Numbered from the stretch's first letter, positions 8,496 through 16,363 are shown. The stretch is 64,000 nucleotides of DNA from Pseudomonas sp. BN411 (GCF_029871235.1 NZ_SSOM01000055.1:1-64000), one strand, 5' to 3'. Made by a program: numbers and translations. The notes: a model not told the origin generated them from the sequence alone.

Positions 8496-8651
8496 CCAGG
8501 TGAAGGTGCGGTCGCTCGTGGTCATCTGCTGTCATGGCAACCGATTGTCTGGGTGCCGAGAAGATGGAGGTCTGCGTCACCTGGTCATACGTTGCTCAGC
8601 CAGCCAAAAGGTTCGGCAATCTTTGCCCACCTCCTCGGTGGGCTTTTTTTT
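8496..8651 (+). ncRNA. Possible structured small RNA ending in a terminator
   Basis: A segment with no ORF is bracketed by complementary arms CCAGGTGA (8496-8503) and TCACCTGG (8577-8584). It is followed 40 nt later by a strong Rho-independent terminator. The terminator is 290 nt beyond the LysR stop, further than expected for that gene, so an independent transcript or long structured 3' UTR is plausible. I do not recognise a known RNA family. Exact 5' end unknown. Confidence 0.35.
8625..8651 (+). terminator. Rho-independent terminator
   Basis: GCCCACC-TCCTC-GGTGGGC stem followed by eight T residues, on the plus strand. It ends the LysR transcript or a separate small RNA. Confidence 0.85.
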
Positions 8652-8659
8652 GGGTGAAT

Positions 8660-9151
8660 TCAGAGGTGCGCCAGGGGCAATGGCGAGGGGCTTTTGATCT
8701 CCCTCAACACCACGCTGGAACGAATTTCTCGAACCCCTGGAAGCTTGAAGATGACGCTGTAGAGAAAGGCGTCGTACTGGCTGATGTCCGGGGTCACCAC
8801 CTTGATGATGTAGTCCGCCTGCCCGGTCGTGCTCTGGCATTCGATGATCGCTGGGCAATCTCGAACAGCCTGTTCGAACTCCTCCACGACGTTTTCACCA
8901 TGGCGCGCGAGGTTGATCTCCGCCAGGACGCATGTCCCCAACCCAACCCGCTGACGGTCCAGCACCGCCGCGTAGTGATGAATAACACCCTGCCGCTCCA
9001 GTTCCTTGAGGCGATTCCAGGTCGGCGTCGTGGAGAGCCCGACGCGATTGGCCAGGTCCTGGACAGTAAGCCGGCCATCAGACTGCAGTTCGACCAGGAT
9101 CTTGACCGCGTAAGCATCAAAGATTGATTCGTTCTTCATTCCGTCACTCAA
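8660..9151 (-). CDS. Lrp/AsnC-family regulator (BkdR-like position)
   Basis: 163 residues from TTG at 9151 (SD AAGGA at good spacing) or 159 from ATG at 9139, whose SD is poor. The N-terminal HTH is seen (DAYAVKILVELQSDGRLTVQDLANRVGLSTTPTWNRLKELERQGVI), followed by an AsnC/RAM ligand domain (GQADYIIKVVTPDISQYDAFLY). Lrp-family BkdR in Pseudomonas activates the divergent branched-chain keto-acid dehydrogenase operon. Here too the gene is divergent from an E1/E2 pair, so local control by an amino or keto acid is likely. An imperfect palindrome overlaps the start region. Confidence 0.93.
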   Translation of the reverse strand: MSDGMKNESIFDAYAVKILVELQSDGRLTVQDLANRVGLSTTPTWNRLKELERQGVIHHYAAVLDRQRVGLGTCVLAEINLARHGENVVEEFEQAVRDCPAIIECQSTTGQADYIIKVVTPDISQYDAFLYSVIFKLPGVREIRSSVVLREIKSPSPLPLAHL

Positions 9152-9167
9152 GAAGAAATTCCTTCTT
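9149..9167. promoter_or_regulatory. Imperfect palindrome at Lrp gene start
   Basis: AAGAAGAAATTCCTTCTT is nearly self-complementary and overlaps the Lrp SD and TTG start; a related CCTTCTTCATTTC follows. Typical of an autoregulatory Lrp-type site, or an occluding RNA structure. Inference. Confidence 0.4.
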
Positions 9168-9194
9168 CATTTCAGCCCATATCAGGAATCTTGA

Positions 9195-9214
9195 GAAGCA
9201 CTTTCCTGCTCAGC
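9195..9214 (+). repeat. Direct repeat copy 2, upstream of E1 gene
   Basis: GAAGCACTTTCCTGCTCAGC, 18/20 identical to 8460-8479, ending 70 bp before the E1 start. The two copies bracket the Lrp gene. Confidence 0.55.
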
Positions 9215-9275
9215 ATCTCTACCATCAACGCAGTCGGACGGCGACTTCGCCGGTCCACCAAAGACTGTCGAGGAC

Positions 9276-9283
9276 AACAACAA
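9276..9283 (+). promoter_or_regulatory. Hfq/Crc-like AACAACAA motif overlapping E1 start
   Basis: GACAACAACAAG sits directly before the ATG at 9285, replacing a canonical Shine-Dalgarno. It matches AAnAAnAA, the Hfq/Crc target motif used for catabolite repression of amino-acid and keto-acid catabolism in Pseudomonas. Inference from motif and position. Confidence 0.55.
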
Positions 9284-9284
9284 G

Positions 9285-11372
9285 ATGACTGCAGCACAGC
9301 GTAAAACCAAGGCCAACGTGGCATCTCAGGCCCTCTCGCAGGCCTATGACTGGAAGCGGGTTACCTACCTCCTGCACCTTTCCAGACAGCTTGACGAGCT
9401 GGAAGAGAAGGTACTGGTACCCGAGAAGAAAGTTCTTTATCAGTTCTCCGCCCGTGGGCACGATCTGGCGCAGATTCTCCTAGGCCTCAAGCTCACCGAT
9501 CCGAACGATGCGGCCTGCGGTTATTACCGCTCCCGCCCACTGCTACTCGCCCTTGGCGTGGATCCGGCCGAAGCCCTCGGTTCATCCATGGCGCGCGCTG
9601 GAGGCTATTCGGACGGTCGCGACATCGGTGTGGTCTTCAACTACCCGAACCCGGGTGGTCCTGCCGCCCTGCCCATGTGCGGGGGCGTAGGTGCTCAGTA
9701 CACCCCTACGGCGGGATGGGCGCAGGCCATCCACTACCGTAGCCAGGTCATGGGGGACGCCAATTACGACGCTGCCATTGGCGTGGTCCTGGGCGGTGAT
9801 GGTTCGGTGGCCACTAATGGGTTCTGGGCGGCACTCACCATCGCCACCACCCAGCAGTTGCCCATGCTCTTCTACATCGAAGACAACGGCTACGGCATCT
9901 CCGTACCCTCGACCTTCCAGACCCCTGGTGGAAACATCGCCGCCAACCTGGCGAGCTTCGAGGGACTCCACATTCTTTCAGGCGATGGTTCGGACCCGCT
10001 GGAAAGCGCCGATCTGATTCAGCAGGCCCTCGAGCACGTGCGCGGTCGCAAGGGGCCCTGCCTGCTGCGACTGAAAGTGCCGCGCCTGCAAGGGCACAGC
10101 TTCCAGGACACCCAGACGTACAAGTCCGCAGACTTCGTGAAACGTGAATGGGCCCGGGATCCGCTTCCCCGCCTGCGCAAGTTTGCAGTCCCCAAGCTCA
10201 TGACCGCCGCCGAATGGGACGAGCTTGAAGAGCAGGCCAGACAGGACGTGGATCAGGCACGTCGAGCAGCCGAGGCCCGCCCGGTCAGCGAGCCGGAGCG
10301 TGTAACCCGCAACGTCTTCTTCGAAAACGAACTGCAGCAGCGTGGCGGCCAGTGGCTTGAGAACTACCCAGCGCCGCAGAGCAGCGAGTCGGCAAAACCC
10401 GAAGGCCAGCGCATCAACATGGTCGCTGCCATTCGCCGCACCCTCGACCATGAACTGGCGAGCAACCCGAAGGTGGTGGTGTTCGGTGAGGACGTGGGCC
10501 CCAAGGGCGGCGTTCACGCCGTGACCCTGGGCCTGCAGGACAAGTACGGCGAAGGTCGTGTATTCGACACCAGCCTGTCGGAGGAAGGGATCATCGGCCG
10601 CGCAGTCGGCATGGCGCTGGCTGGCCTGATGCCGGTACCCGAGATCCAGTTCCGCAAATACGCCGATCCAGCGGTCGAGCAGATCAACGATTGCGGCACC
10701 ATGCGTTGGCGTACAGCCAACCGCTTTGCAGCACCGATGGTGGTACGCATTCCCGGTGGCTTCTTCAAGTGTGGCGACCCGTGGCACAGCCAGACCAACG
10801 AGGTCCAGTTCGTCCACTCGCCCGGCTGGAAGGTCGTGGTTCCCTCCAACGCCGAGGACGCCGTCGGCCTGCTGCGCACCGCTCTGCGCGGCAATGATCC
10901 GGTAATCTTCTTCGAACACAGGGCCATGCTGGACGCCGCCTCCGCCAGGCGCCCCTATCCCGGGGATGATTTTGTACTGCCTTTCGGCAAGGCGCGCAGC
11001 GTCACGCAAGGCAATGACCTCACCATCGTCACCTGGGGCGCCATGGTGGAGCGATGCGAACAGGCAGCCGAAGGCCGATCTGTCGAAGTCATCGATCTGC
11101 GCACCCTGATGCCTTGGGATCGCGAGGCGGTGCTGACCTCGGTGCGGCGCACCCACCGCTGCCTCATCGTCCATGAAGACCTGGGCACTGCCGGCTTCGG
11201 TGCCGAGATCGCCGCCGTAGTAGCCGACGAGGCGTTCATGGACCTCGATGCGCCCGTGGCCCGCCTGACCATGCCCGACATTCCCAGTCCGCATCATCCG
11301 GCCCTGATGGAATACGCACTGCCGTCCGTGGAAGGCATTCGCACCAAGATCGACGAACTGGTGAGCTTCTGA
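9285..11372 (+). CDS. Fused E1 alpha/beta 2-oxo-acid dehydrogenase
   Basis: 695 residues, equal to an E1 alpha (about 1-340) joined to an E1 beta (about 370-695). The alpha part carries the thiamine diphosphate motif GDGSVATNGFWAALTIATTQ...FYIEDNGYGIS (about residues 167-203). The beta part has VVVFGEDVGPKGGVHAVT, FDTSLSEEGIIGRAVGMALAG and LIVHEDLGTAGFGAEIAA. E1 decarboxylates a 2-oxo acid and acylates the E2 lipoyl group; similarity is closest to the branched-chain type. In bkd operons the two chains are usually separate genes (bkdA1, bkdA2). The E2 gene follows after 1 bp; no E3 is present here. Substrate unproven. Confidence 0.9.
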   Translation: MTAAQRKTKANVASQALSQAYDWKRVTYLLHLSRQLDELEEKVLVPEKKVLYQFSARGHDLAQILLGLKLTDPNDAACGYYRSRPLLLALGVDPAEALGSSMARAGGYSDGRDIGVVFNYPNPGGPAALPMCGGVGAQYTPTAGWAQAIHYRSQVMGDANYDAAIGVVLGGDGSVATNGFWAALTIATTQQLPMLFYIEDNGYGISVPSTFQTPGGNIAANLASFEGLHILSGDGSDPLESADLIQQALEHVRGRKGPCLLRLKVPRLQGHSFQDTQTYKSADFVKREWARDPLPRLRKFAVPKLMTAAEWDELEEQARQDVDQARRAAEARPVSEPERVTRNVFFENELQQRGGQWLENYPAPQSSESAKPEGQRINMVAAIRRTLDHELASNPKVVVFGEDVGPKGGVHAVTLGLQDKYGEGRVFDTSLSEEGIIGRAVGMALAGLMPVPEIQFRKYADPAVEQINDCGTMRWRTANRFAAPMVVRIPGGFFKCGDPWHSQTNEVQFVHSPGWKVVVPSNAEDAVGLLRTALRGNDPVIFFEHRAMLDAASARRPYPGDDFVLPFGKARSVTQGNDLTIVTWGAMVERCEQAAEGRSVEVIDLRTLMPWDREAVLTSVRRTHRCLIVHEDLGTAGFGAEIAAVVADEAFMDLDAPVARLTMPDIPSPHHPALMEYALPSVEGIRTKIDELVSF

Positions 11373-11373
11373 A

Positions 11374-12642
11374 ATGAATGACATGACCCGCAATGACACT
11401 GGCACTCAGGACCTGATTGCCCCGCTGCAACAGGAAGGCACCAAGGCGGTCCTTCGCACCTGGCTGAAGAAGCACGGCGAAGTCGTACGCAAGGACGAAC
11501 CGGTAGTCGAGTTGGAAACCGACAAGGTCGTCGTGGAGGTTTGCGCCCCCTGCGATGGCGTCCTCAACATCCTGATGAAGGAAGACACAGCGGCCGAACC
11601 CGGTGCCCTGCTCGGCCGGGTCAGCCAGGCCACGCCAGCACCCGCCCCGGCAACCGCAGCGGCACCGGCGGAATCGGAGAAGCGTCCAGAGGCTGCAGCC
11701 GCAGCTGCCGATCTTCGCCTGTCACCCGCCGTACGCCGCCTGGTAGCCGAGCACGACCTCGACCCCAGCCAAATCCAGGGCAGCGGCCGCGGCGGCCGCC
11801 TGACTCGCGAAGATGTGATCGCTGTGCTTGCTGCTCCGGCTCATCCGGCGACCGCGGAACCCCGCGCCCAGGCTCCCTCCCCCGCGTCGACGTCATGCGT
11901 GCCGGCTCCCGTTGCCAACATGCCATCCGCCAGCGGCCCGGAGGCCACTCATGTGCCCCACAGCAGCATGCGACGCCGAATCGCCGAGCACATGCATCAC
12001 TCGGTCACCACCGCGCCCCACGTCACTGCCGTGTTCGAAGCCGACTTCACTGCGATCATCAACCATCGCAAACGCCACAAGGCGGCCTTTGCGGAAAAGG
12101 GCGTCAACCTGACCTTCACGGCGTACTTCGTTGCCGCGGCAGCGCAAGCGATGGCTGCCGCTCCTGAAGTCAACAGCCGATGGCACGCTGACTACCTGGA
12201 GCTATTCCGCGATATCAACATAGGCGTGGGTGCAGCCCTGGGCGACAAGGGGCTGATCGTACCGGTGATCCACAGAGTCCAGGACCTGTCGCTGCTCGGC
12301 ATCGCCTCGCGACTGCAACTCCTGACTGAAGCGGCGAGGAGCGGGAAGCTCAAACCGGAAGATGTCCAAGGCGGGACATTCACCATCTCGAACCATGGCG
12401 TGTCCGGGTCGCTGTTTGCCTCACCGATCATCATCAACCAACCCCAATCAGCCATCCTCGGCATCGGGGCTCTGGAAAAGCGTGTGGTTGTACGTGAAAT
12501 CGACGGGGTGGAAAGCATTCAGGCGCGCCCGATGGCCTACGTTTCACTGACCATCGACCACAGGGTATTGGACGGCGGCCAGACCAATGCGTGGCTCACC
12601 CGGTTCGTTGAGGTGATTCAGAACTGGCCCCAAGACGCCTGA
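11374..12642 (+). CDS. E2 dihydrolipoamide acyltransferase
   Basis: 422 residues. Lipoyl domain with the lipoylated Lys51 in ETDKVVVEV, an Ala/Pro-rich linker, a peripheral subunit-binding domain (LSPAVRRLVAEHDLDPSQIQGSG), a second flexible linker, then the catalytic domain with FTISNHGVSGSLFASPII and the active-site DHRVLDGG (His396). It transfers the acyl group from E1 to CoA in the cytosol. The ATG is 1 bp past the E1 stop, so the two are translationally coupled. The E3 partner must be encoded elsewhere. Confidence 0.93.
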   Translation: MNDMTRNDTGTQDLIAPLQQEGTKAVLRTWLKKHGEVVRKDEPVVELETDKVVVEVCAPCDGVLNILMKEDTAAEPGALLGRVSQATPAPAPATAAAPAESEKRPEAAAAAADLRLSPAVRRLVAEHDLDPSQIQGSGRGGRLTREDVIAVLAAPAHPATAEPRAQAPSPASTSCVPAPVANMPSASGPEATHVPHSSMRRRIAEHMHHSVTTAPHVTAVFEADFTAIINHRKRHKAAFAEKGVNLTFTAYFVAAAAQAMAAAPEVNSRWHADYLELFRDINIGVGAALGDKGLIVPVIHRVQDLSLLGIASRLQLLTEAARSGKLKPEDVQGGTFTISNHGVSGSLFASPIIINQPQSAILGIGALEKRVVVREIDGVESIQARPMAYVSLTIDHRVLDGGQTNAWLTRFVEVIQNWPQDA

Positions 12643-12659
12643 TCAGCACCGCGTGGCTT

Positions 12660-12688
12660 AGGGGGAATCGCAAGGATTCTCCCTATTT
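12660..12688 (+). terminator. Probable terminator after E1-E2
   Basis: AGGGGGAATC-GCAAG-GATTCTCCCT hairpin 18 bp after the E2 stop, with only a weak T-run (ATTT). Confidence 0.6.
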
Positions 12689-12788
12689 GAATGCCTCGCT
12701 CAGAACAGTGCCCCTGCTTCTGATACGTTTTCAAGCCTGTGCTCACATGCTGGTGGCGCAGGCAACGCAGGTGCTTCCAATCAATCGC

Positions 12789-13286
12789 CTATTCCGCTGC
12801 AGTATCGGCGGCAGCGTCTTGGACGAGTGCTTTGGGTTTCGAACGATTACGTCGTTCTTGCCCGCGCTGCCGCGAAGCTTGCCGCTTTGCATGCAGTGCT
12901 TGACTGGCGGTCACTGTGCCAGCTGCTTGACCGTTCAAGTCCAGGCGCGCCGCATTCTCGACCATGCTTGCCCAGTATCGAGTCCCGCGGCACCAGGCAG
13001 AGATCCCCAGTTTGAGCTGTTCGCTTGTTAAACCCAGCAGCTCCAAGTGCTGCTCAGCATCCTTGAAAATGCCTTCCTTGAGCGGAACCTTGGGTGCCGG
13101 ATTGACAGGAAAGGCCAAGGGGAAATGCTTCTGCAAACGCCAGATCGCTTCCAGCGCTGGGTCCTGGTCGCGAGACTTTGCTTGCGGGGTGGACTTTCGC
13201 GTGGCGGGCTTAGGGCTGGCAGTCTTTACCTGCTTGGCTTCAGCGCGCAGACGGTCACGTAGCTCGGCTAGTTGTTCAAAACCCAT
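12789..13286 (-). CDS. ProQ/FinO-domain RNA chaperone
   Basis: 165 residues. The N-terminal third is a charged Lys/Ala/Pro linker. The ProQ/FinO domain follows at about residues 45-125 (FPLAFPVNPAPKVPLKEGIF, LTSEQLKLGISAWCRGTRYWASM, GTVTASQALHAKRQ). The tail is basic, then acidic (RQRGQERRNRSK). The family binds structured small RNAs and mRNA 3' ends and affects pairing and stability. It is a single gene, convergent with the E1-E2 operon. No strong SD is visible at the ATG. Confidence 0.93.
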   Translation of the reverse strand: MGFEQLAELRDRLRAEAKQVKTASPKPATRKSTPQAKSRDQDPALEAIWRLQKHFPLAFPVNPAPKVPLKEGIFKDAEQHLELLGLTSEQLKLGISAWCRGTRYWASMVENAARLDLNGQAAGTVTASQALHAKRQASRQRGQERRNRSKPKALVQDAAADTAAE

Positions 13287-13638
13287 CGTTCAATTCACAG
13301 CTTCATGGTTGATTCGAGGCGCAAGGTTATCCCATGCAGCCTTTATGAGCACACATATCAGTCTCAGACTCAGCGGTTCCTCAATCATCAGCTTCGCTGC
13401 AGCACTGAACCGGCCCCAGTTATGTGCCCGTAGAGTGGGTGGCGCGCCGGCCGGGGCATACGGAAACGACCACGGTGAAGAAACACTGCGGACGCTGAAT
13501 CCCTTCGGATTCCCGGAGTATGGCCGGCATGATGTCGCCGATGATGGGATTCAGACCCGAATCGGCCTAGGGCGTCCTTTGGCGGACTGGATGGGTTCGA
13601 TTTGGTCCTAATTTGGCCCTAAACCCAAACCCCAGAAA
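13287..13638. other. Gene-free stretch between ProQ gene and tRNA-Ser terminator
   Basis: No ORF with family similarity, promoter or repeat could be supported on either strand. Composition is similar to its neighbours. No integrase remnant was recognised despite the adjacent tRNA-Ser. Confidence 0.4.
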
Positions 13639-13678
13639 GCAAAAACCCCTGACTTCACTAGGAATATCAGGGGTTTGC
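13639..13678 (-). terminator. Terminator downstream of tRNA-Ser
   Basis: Arms AAACCCCTGA and TCAGGGGTTT (10 bp) with a 14-nt loop. On the minus strand the stem is followed by TTTTTGC. It lies 14 bp past the tRNA 3' end. Confidence 0.85.
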
Positions 13679-13691
13679 TTGAATCGGAAAG

Positions 13692-13781
13692 TGGCGGTGA
13701 GGGAGGGATTCGAACCCTCGATACGGTTTCCCGTATACACACTTTCCAGGCGTGCTCCTTCAACCGCTCGGACACCTCACC
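13692..13781 (-). tRNA. tRNA-Ser (GGA anticodon)
   Basis: 90 nt including an encoded CCA. Acceptor arms GGTGAGG and CCTCACC pair perfectly with discriminator G. The D arm GTCCGAGCGGTTGAAGGAG, anticodon loop CTGGAAA (anticodon GGA), a long class II variable arm (TATACGGGAAACCGTA) and the T arm GAGGGTTCGAATCCCTC are all present. It reads UCC/UCU serine codons. Confidence 0.97.
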
Positions 13782-13819
13782 GGAATCTCTTCGAGGCGTT
13801 GACCCCGTCGAGGTGCGCT

Positions 13820-13848
13820 AATTTAGTGGAGTGCTTTTCGGAATGCAA
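13820..13848 (-). promoter_or_regulatory. Sigma-70-type promoter of tRNA-Ser
   Basis: On the minus strand TTGCAT and TAAATT are separated by exactly 17 bp and followed by a GC-rich AGCGC discriminator, typical of stringently controlled stable-RNA promoters. It implies a leader of about 32 nt before the tRNA. Confidence 0.7.
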
Positions 13849-13982
13849 ACACTTTTTTCATAAATTTCATGCGTTTATGAAAATTCTTTTCGCCTGCCTT
13901 TTTCACCCTTTGCTGTCAAGGGCCCAACCGGGGGCTTTGGGCGCTTTGGTGCGCGGTATACGCAGAGGGCCGCACACGGGCT

Positions 13983-13998
13983 GACTAACCGGTCAGTC
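13983..13998. promoter_or_regulatory. TetR-type operator candidate upstream of crotonase
   Basis: GACTAACCGGTCAGTC is palindromic at 14 of 16 positions and lies 65 bp before the crotonase ATG. It looks like a TetR-family operator. The half-site CGGTCAGT recurs upstream of the thiolase gene (23251-23258). Confidence 0.5.
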
Positions 13999-14062
13999 TC
14001 AGTCCTTTACCTCCACGGTAGCGCTGAGTAACGTCGGTCCACTTCTTAACAAGGAACCTGCC

Positions 14063-14752
14063 ATGAGTGAGCTGATCTCCTACCAACTCGAAGACGGCAT
14101 CGCCACCCTGACCCTGAGCAATGGCAAGGTGAATGCCATCTCCCCGGATGTGATCGCTGCTTTCAACGCCGCACTGGATCGCGCCGAACAGGATCGCGCC
14201 ATCGTGATCATCACCGGCCAGCCGGGCATCCTTTCCGGTGGCTATGACCTCAAGGTAATGACGTCCGGTCCGCAGAACGCCGTCGCCCTGGTCGCCGCCG
14301 GTTCCACCCTGGCTCGCCGCATGCTGGCGCACCCCTACCCCATCATCGTCGCCTGCCCGGGCCATGCCGTGGCCAAGGGCGCCTTCATCCTGCTGTCCGC
14401 TGACTACCGCATCGGCGTGGAAGGCCCGTTCAACATCGGACTGAACGAAGTCCAGATCGGCATGACCATGCACCACGTCGGCATCGAGCTGGCTCGCGAT
14501 CGTCTGCGCAAGTCGGCCTTCCATCGCTCGGTGATCAACGGTGAGATGTTCGACCCTCACGGCGCGCTGGATGCCGGTTTCCTCGACAAGGTGGTACCGA
14601 TCGAGCATCTGCAGGAGGCTGCACGTGCCGCCGCCCTGCAACTGAAGAAGATCAACATGACCGCGCACCGCAACACCAAGCTCAAGGTGCGCAAGGCGCT
14701 TCTGGAGACCCTGGACGCGGCCATCGAACTGGACAAGCAGCACCTGGCCTAA
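14063..14752 (+). CDS. Crotonase / enoyl-CoA hydratase-isomerase family protein
   Basis: 229 residues, a short crotonase-fold protein. The N-terminus MSELISYQLEDGIATLTLSNGKVNAISPD is typical. The oxyanion-hole segment LSGGYDLKVM and the second loop CPGHAVAKGAFILLSADYRI are in place. The second catalytic Glu pair of bona fide hydratases is not obvious (NEVQIGMTMHH), so isomerase or another acyl-CoA activity is possible. It is a single gene with a palindromic operator candidate upstream and a strong bidirectional terminator 13 bp downstream. Confidence 0.9.
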   Translation: MSELISYQLEDGIATLTLSNGKVNAISPDVIAAFNAALDRAEQDRAIVIITGQPGILSGGYDLKVMTSGPQNAVALVAAGSTLARRMLAHPYPIIVACPGHAVAKGAFILLSADYRIGVEGPFNIGLNEVQIGMTMHHVGIELARDRLRKSAFHRSVINGEMFDPHGALDAGFLDKVVPIEHLQEAARAAALQLKKINMTAHRNTKLKVRKALLETLDAAIELDKQHLA

Positions 14753-14764
14753 GCCCAGGACACG

Positions 14765-14792
14765 AAAAAGCCCCGCACTGCGGGGCTTTTTT
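14765..14792. terminator. Bidirectional terminator
   Basis: AAAAAGCCCCGC-ACT-GCGGGGCTTTTTT, a perfect stem flanked by A and T runs. It serves the crotonase gene and the convergent repeat-protein gene. Confidence 0.93.
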
Positions 14793-14804
14793 CATGGGCC
14801 GGGG

Positions 14805-15407
14805 TTACATGGATCCGCCGTTGTCGTCGCCCGGTTCGCCACCGGCGTGCTCGCCGCGATCGTCGCCGACGTCGTGATCCGCGCCATCGTCCGCACCGTG
14901 GCCGACGCCATGGGCTTCACCCACATCATGGTCCGGTCCGTCATCCGCGCCATGACCAACGCCGTGGGCTTCACCCACATCATGGTCCGGTCCGTCATCC
15001 GCGCCATGGCCAACGCCATGGGCTTCACCTACGTCATGGTCGGCGCCGTCGTCCGCTCCACGGTCACCATGGTCGCTGCCGCGACCGCTGTTGCCGGAGT
15101 GGCCACCACCATCTCCGCTATGACCGCTGCCATGGCCACCGCCGTCGCCACCGTGGCCGCTGCCGCCACTACCACCACCACTACCACCACCACTGCCACC
15201 TCCGCCGTGGCCGCCACCTCCGCCGTGGCCGCCACCTCCGCCTCCGCTGCCGCCTCCACCGCCCCCGCCGCTGCCGCCACCTCCTCCACCGCTCCCATCC
15301 CTGGCGTAGGCGCTTGAGGCGCTGGAGAGATCACCCGGCAGGACGGTGAACGACAGGCTCAGAACCGAGCAGATCGCCGCCGCCAACAAGCACTTCTTTA
15401 GCGTCAT
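14805..15407 (-). CDS. Exported Gly/His/Asp-rich tandem-repeat protein
   Basis: 200 residues. A signal peptide (MTLKKCLLAAAICSVLSLSF) is probably cleaved near SAYA-RD. Residues about 38-85 are almost pure Gly with Ser and His. An acidic/His region then holds three and a half copies of an 18-residue unit 'ADDGxDHDVGEAHGVGHG' encoded by 54-bp repeats. No enzymatic domain is seen. The His and Asp density suggests metal (Zn, Cu, Ni or Ca) binding in the periplasm or outside the cell; this is inference. It is a single gene, convergent with the crotonase. Confidence 0.75.
   Translation of the reverse strand: MTLKKCLLAAAICSVLSLSFTVLPGDLSSASSAYARDGSGGGGGGSGGGGGGGSGGGGGGHGGGGGHGGGGSGGGSGGGSGGSGHGGDGGGHGSGHSGDGGGHSGNSGRGSDHGDRGADDGADHDVGEAHGVGHGADDGPDHDVGEAHGVGHGADDGPDHDVGEAHGVGHGADDGADHDVGDDRGEHAGGEPGDDNGGSM
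14868..15045 (-). repeat. 54-bp in-frame tandem repeats in the Gly/His/Asp protein
   Basis: Three nearly identical 54-nt units plus a partial one encode DHDVGEAHGVGHGADDGP repeats. The nucleotide identity between units (only a few changes) indicates recent expansion and possible length variation by slippage. Confidence 0.8.
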
Positions 15408-15468
15408 GACAGGCCCCGTTTCACGTGGTGGGTTACCACCTGAACACTAGCGGCCGTAACAAGATATT

Positions 15469-16326
15469 TCAGGCCGACTGACCGGCGGCGGGCTGTCTGG
15501 AGAACTGCGCCAACCCGCTCACAACGGCCTCCACGACAGTTGCCGGCGCGCGCAGCCAGGCGCTATGGGCGTTCTCGGACGCGGGTCTTGGCGACGGCAG
15601 CATGTGCACTGAAGGCCGCTCCTGGATCAGCGCCGCCAGCCCCCGGGTTGAAGCTTCGGGCGCGAAAGGGTCGCCAATCAGGCCGATGTAATGGGAGGGC
15701 GTCGAATTGGAGCAGGCGGGATGCAGCGCCAGCCCGAGGTGATCGAAGTTGCCGCTCCAGGCTACCCGTCCCCATTCCCGCATGAGGCTGCGCGCTTCAT
15801 GGCCACCGAAACCAATGGTCTTGCCCGGCAGGTAGCCGAACACCGCTGTCAGCAGGTTGAAGATCACCGAGACGCTGGGCGTCAGCAGCCGATGCCGGCC
15901 TTGCCAGTTGCGGTAATGGATGTTGCCGCAGGCGATGCCCACCACCGTGACGTCAGCATCCGGGTTGGCGGCCGCAAAGAGGGTCGCGACGTGCCCGCCA
16001 AGACTGTGCCCCACCAGCACCAGGCGGCCATGTGGGAAGTGTTCGCGGGCAATCGCCAGCAGGCTCGGCACGAACTCATCCACCAGATCACGGTAACCGT
16101 AATCCAGACGCCGGCTCGGCCGCGGACCGCTCTCCCCCTGGCCGGGCCAATCCGCCACCAGCACGTGGTTACCGGCGGCCACCAGACCAAGGGCGAAGTT
16201 CTCGTACTTGCGTGCCGCCACGCCGAGCGCCGGCAGCAGGATCAGTACCGGCCCGGAAACGGCCGAGCGATAGACGCGATAAGGGCAATGGAACCGACCT
16301 GCGGAAAAACGGAAAGCCTCGGTCAC
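15469..16326 (-). CDS. Alpha/beta hydrolase
   Basis: 285 residues from GTG at 16326, which has an excellent SD (AAGGAG). Fold landmarks: oxyanion region LLPALGVAARKYENFA, WPGQGES, nucleophile elbow GHSLGGH with the catalytic Ser, and IGDPFAPEAS for the acid. No signal peptide. Probably a cytosolic esterase or lipase-like hydrolase. Substrate unknown. A perfect 20-bp palindrome lies 38 bp upstream, so it is probably under a dedicated repressor. Confidence 0.88.
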   Translation of the reverse strand: MTEAFRFSAGRFHCPYRVYRSAVSGPVLILLPALGVAARKYENFALGLVAAGNHVLVADWPGQGESGPRPSRRLDYGYRDLVDEFVPSLLAIAREHFPHGRLVLVGHSLGGHVATLFAAANPDADVTVVGIACGNIHYRNWQGRHRLLTPSVSVIFNLLTAVFGYLPGKTIGFGGHEARSLMREWGRVAWSGNFDHLGLALHPACSNSTPSHYIGLIGDPFAPEASTRGLAALIQERPSVHMLPSPRPASENAHSAWLRAPATVVEAVVSGLAQFSRQPAAGQSA

Positions 16327-16363
16327 CTTGTTCTCCTTGTTCCGATCGAGGAGGCGTGAACAA

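Noticed and set aside
8380-8697. 105-codon plus ORF over the putative sRNA
   Set aside because: Runs through a terminator hairpin and has no SD or family similarity.
9201-9215. Sigma-54 (-24/-12) promoter before the E1 gene
   Set aside because: GCAC-N4/5-TGCT lacks the invariant GG and is one base short in spacing.
9978-11405. 475-codon minus-strand frame
   Set aside because: Antisense shadow of the fused E1 gene.
13287-13781. Possible integrated element using tRNA-Ser as attachment site
   Set aside because: No integrase, direct repeat of the tRNA 3' end or foreign gene set was found on either side.
14847-15317. Ala/Thr/Val-rich plus-strand ORF opposite the repeat protein
   Set aside because: Antisense of the Gly-rich repeat gene; the minus-strand product has a signal peptide and start context.
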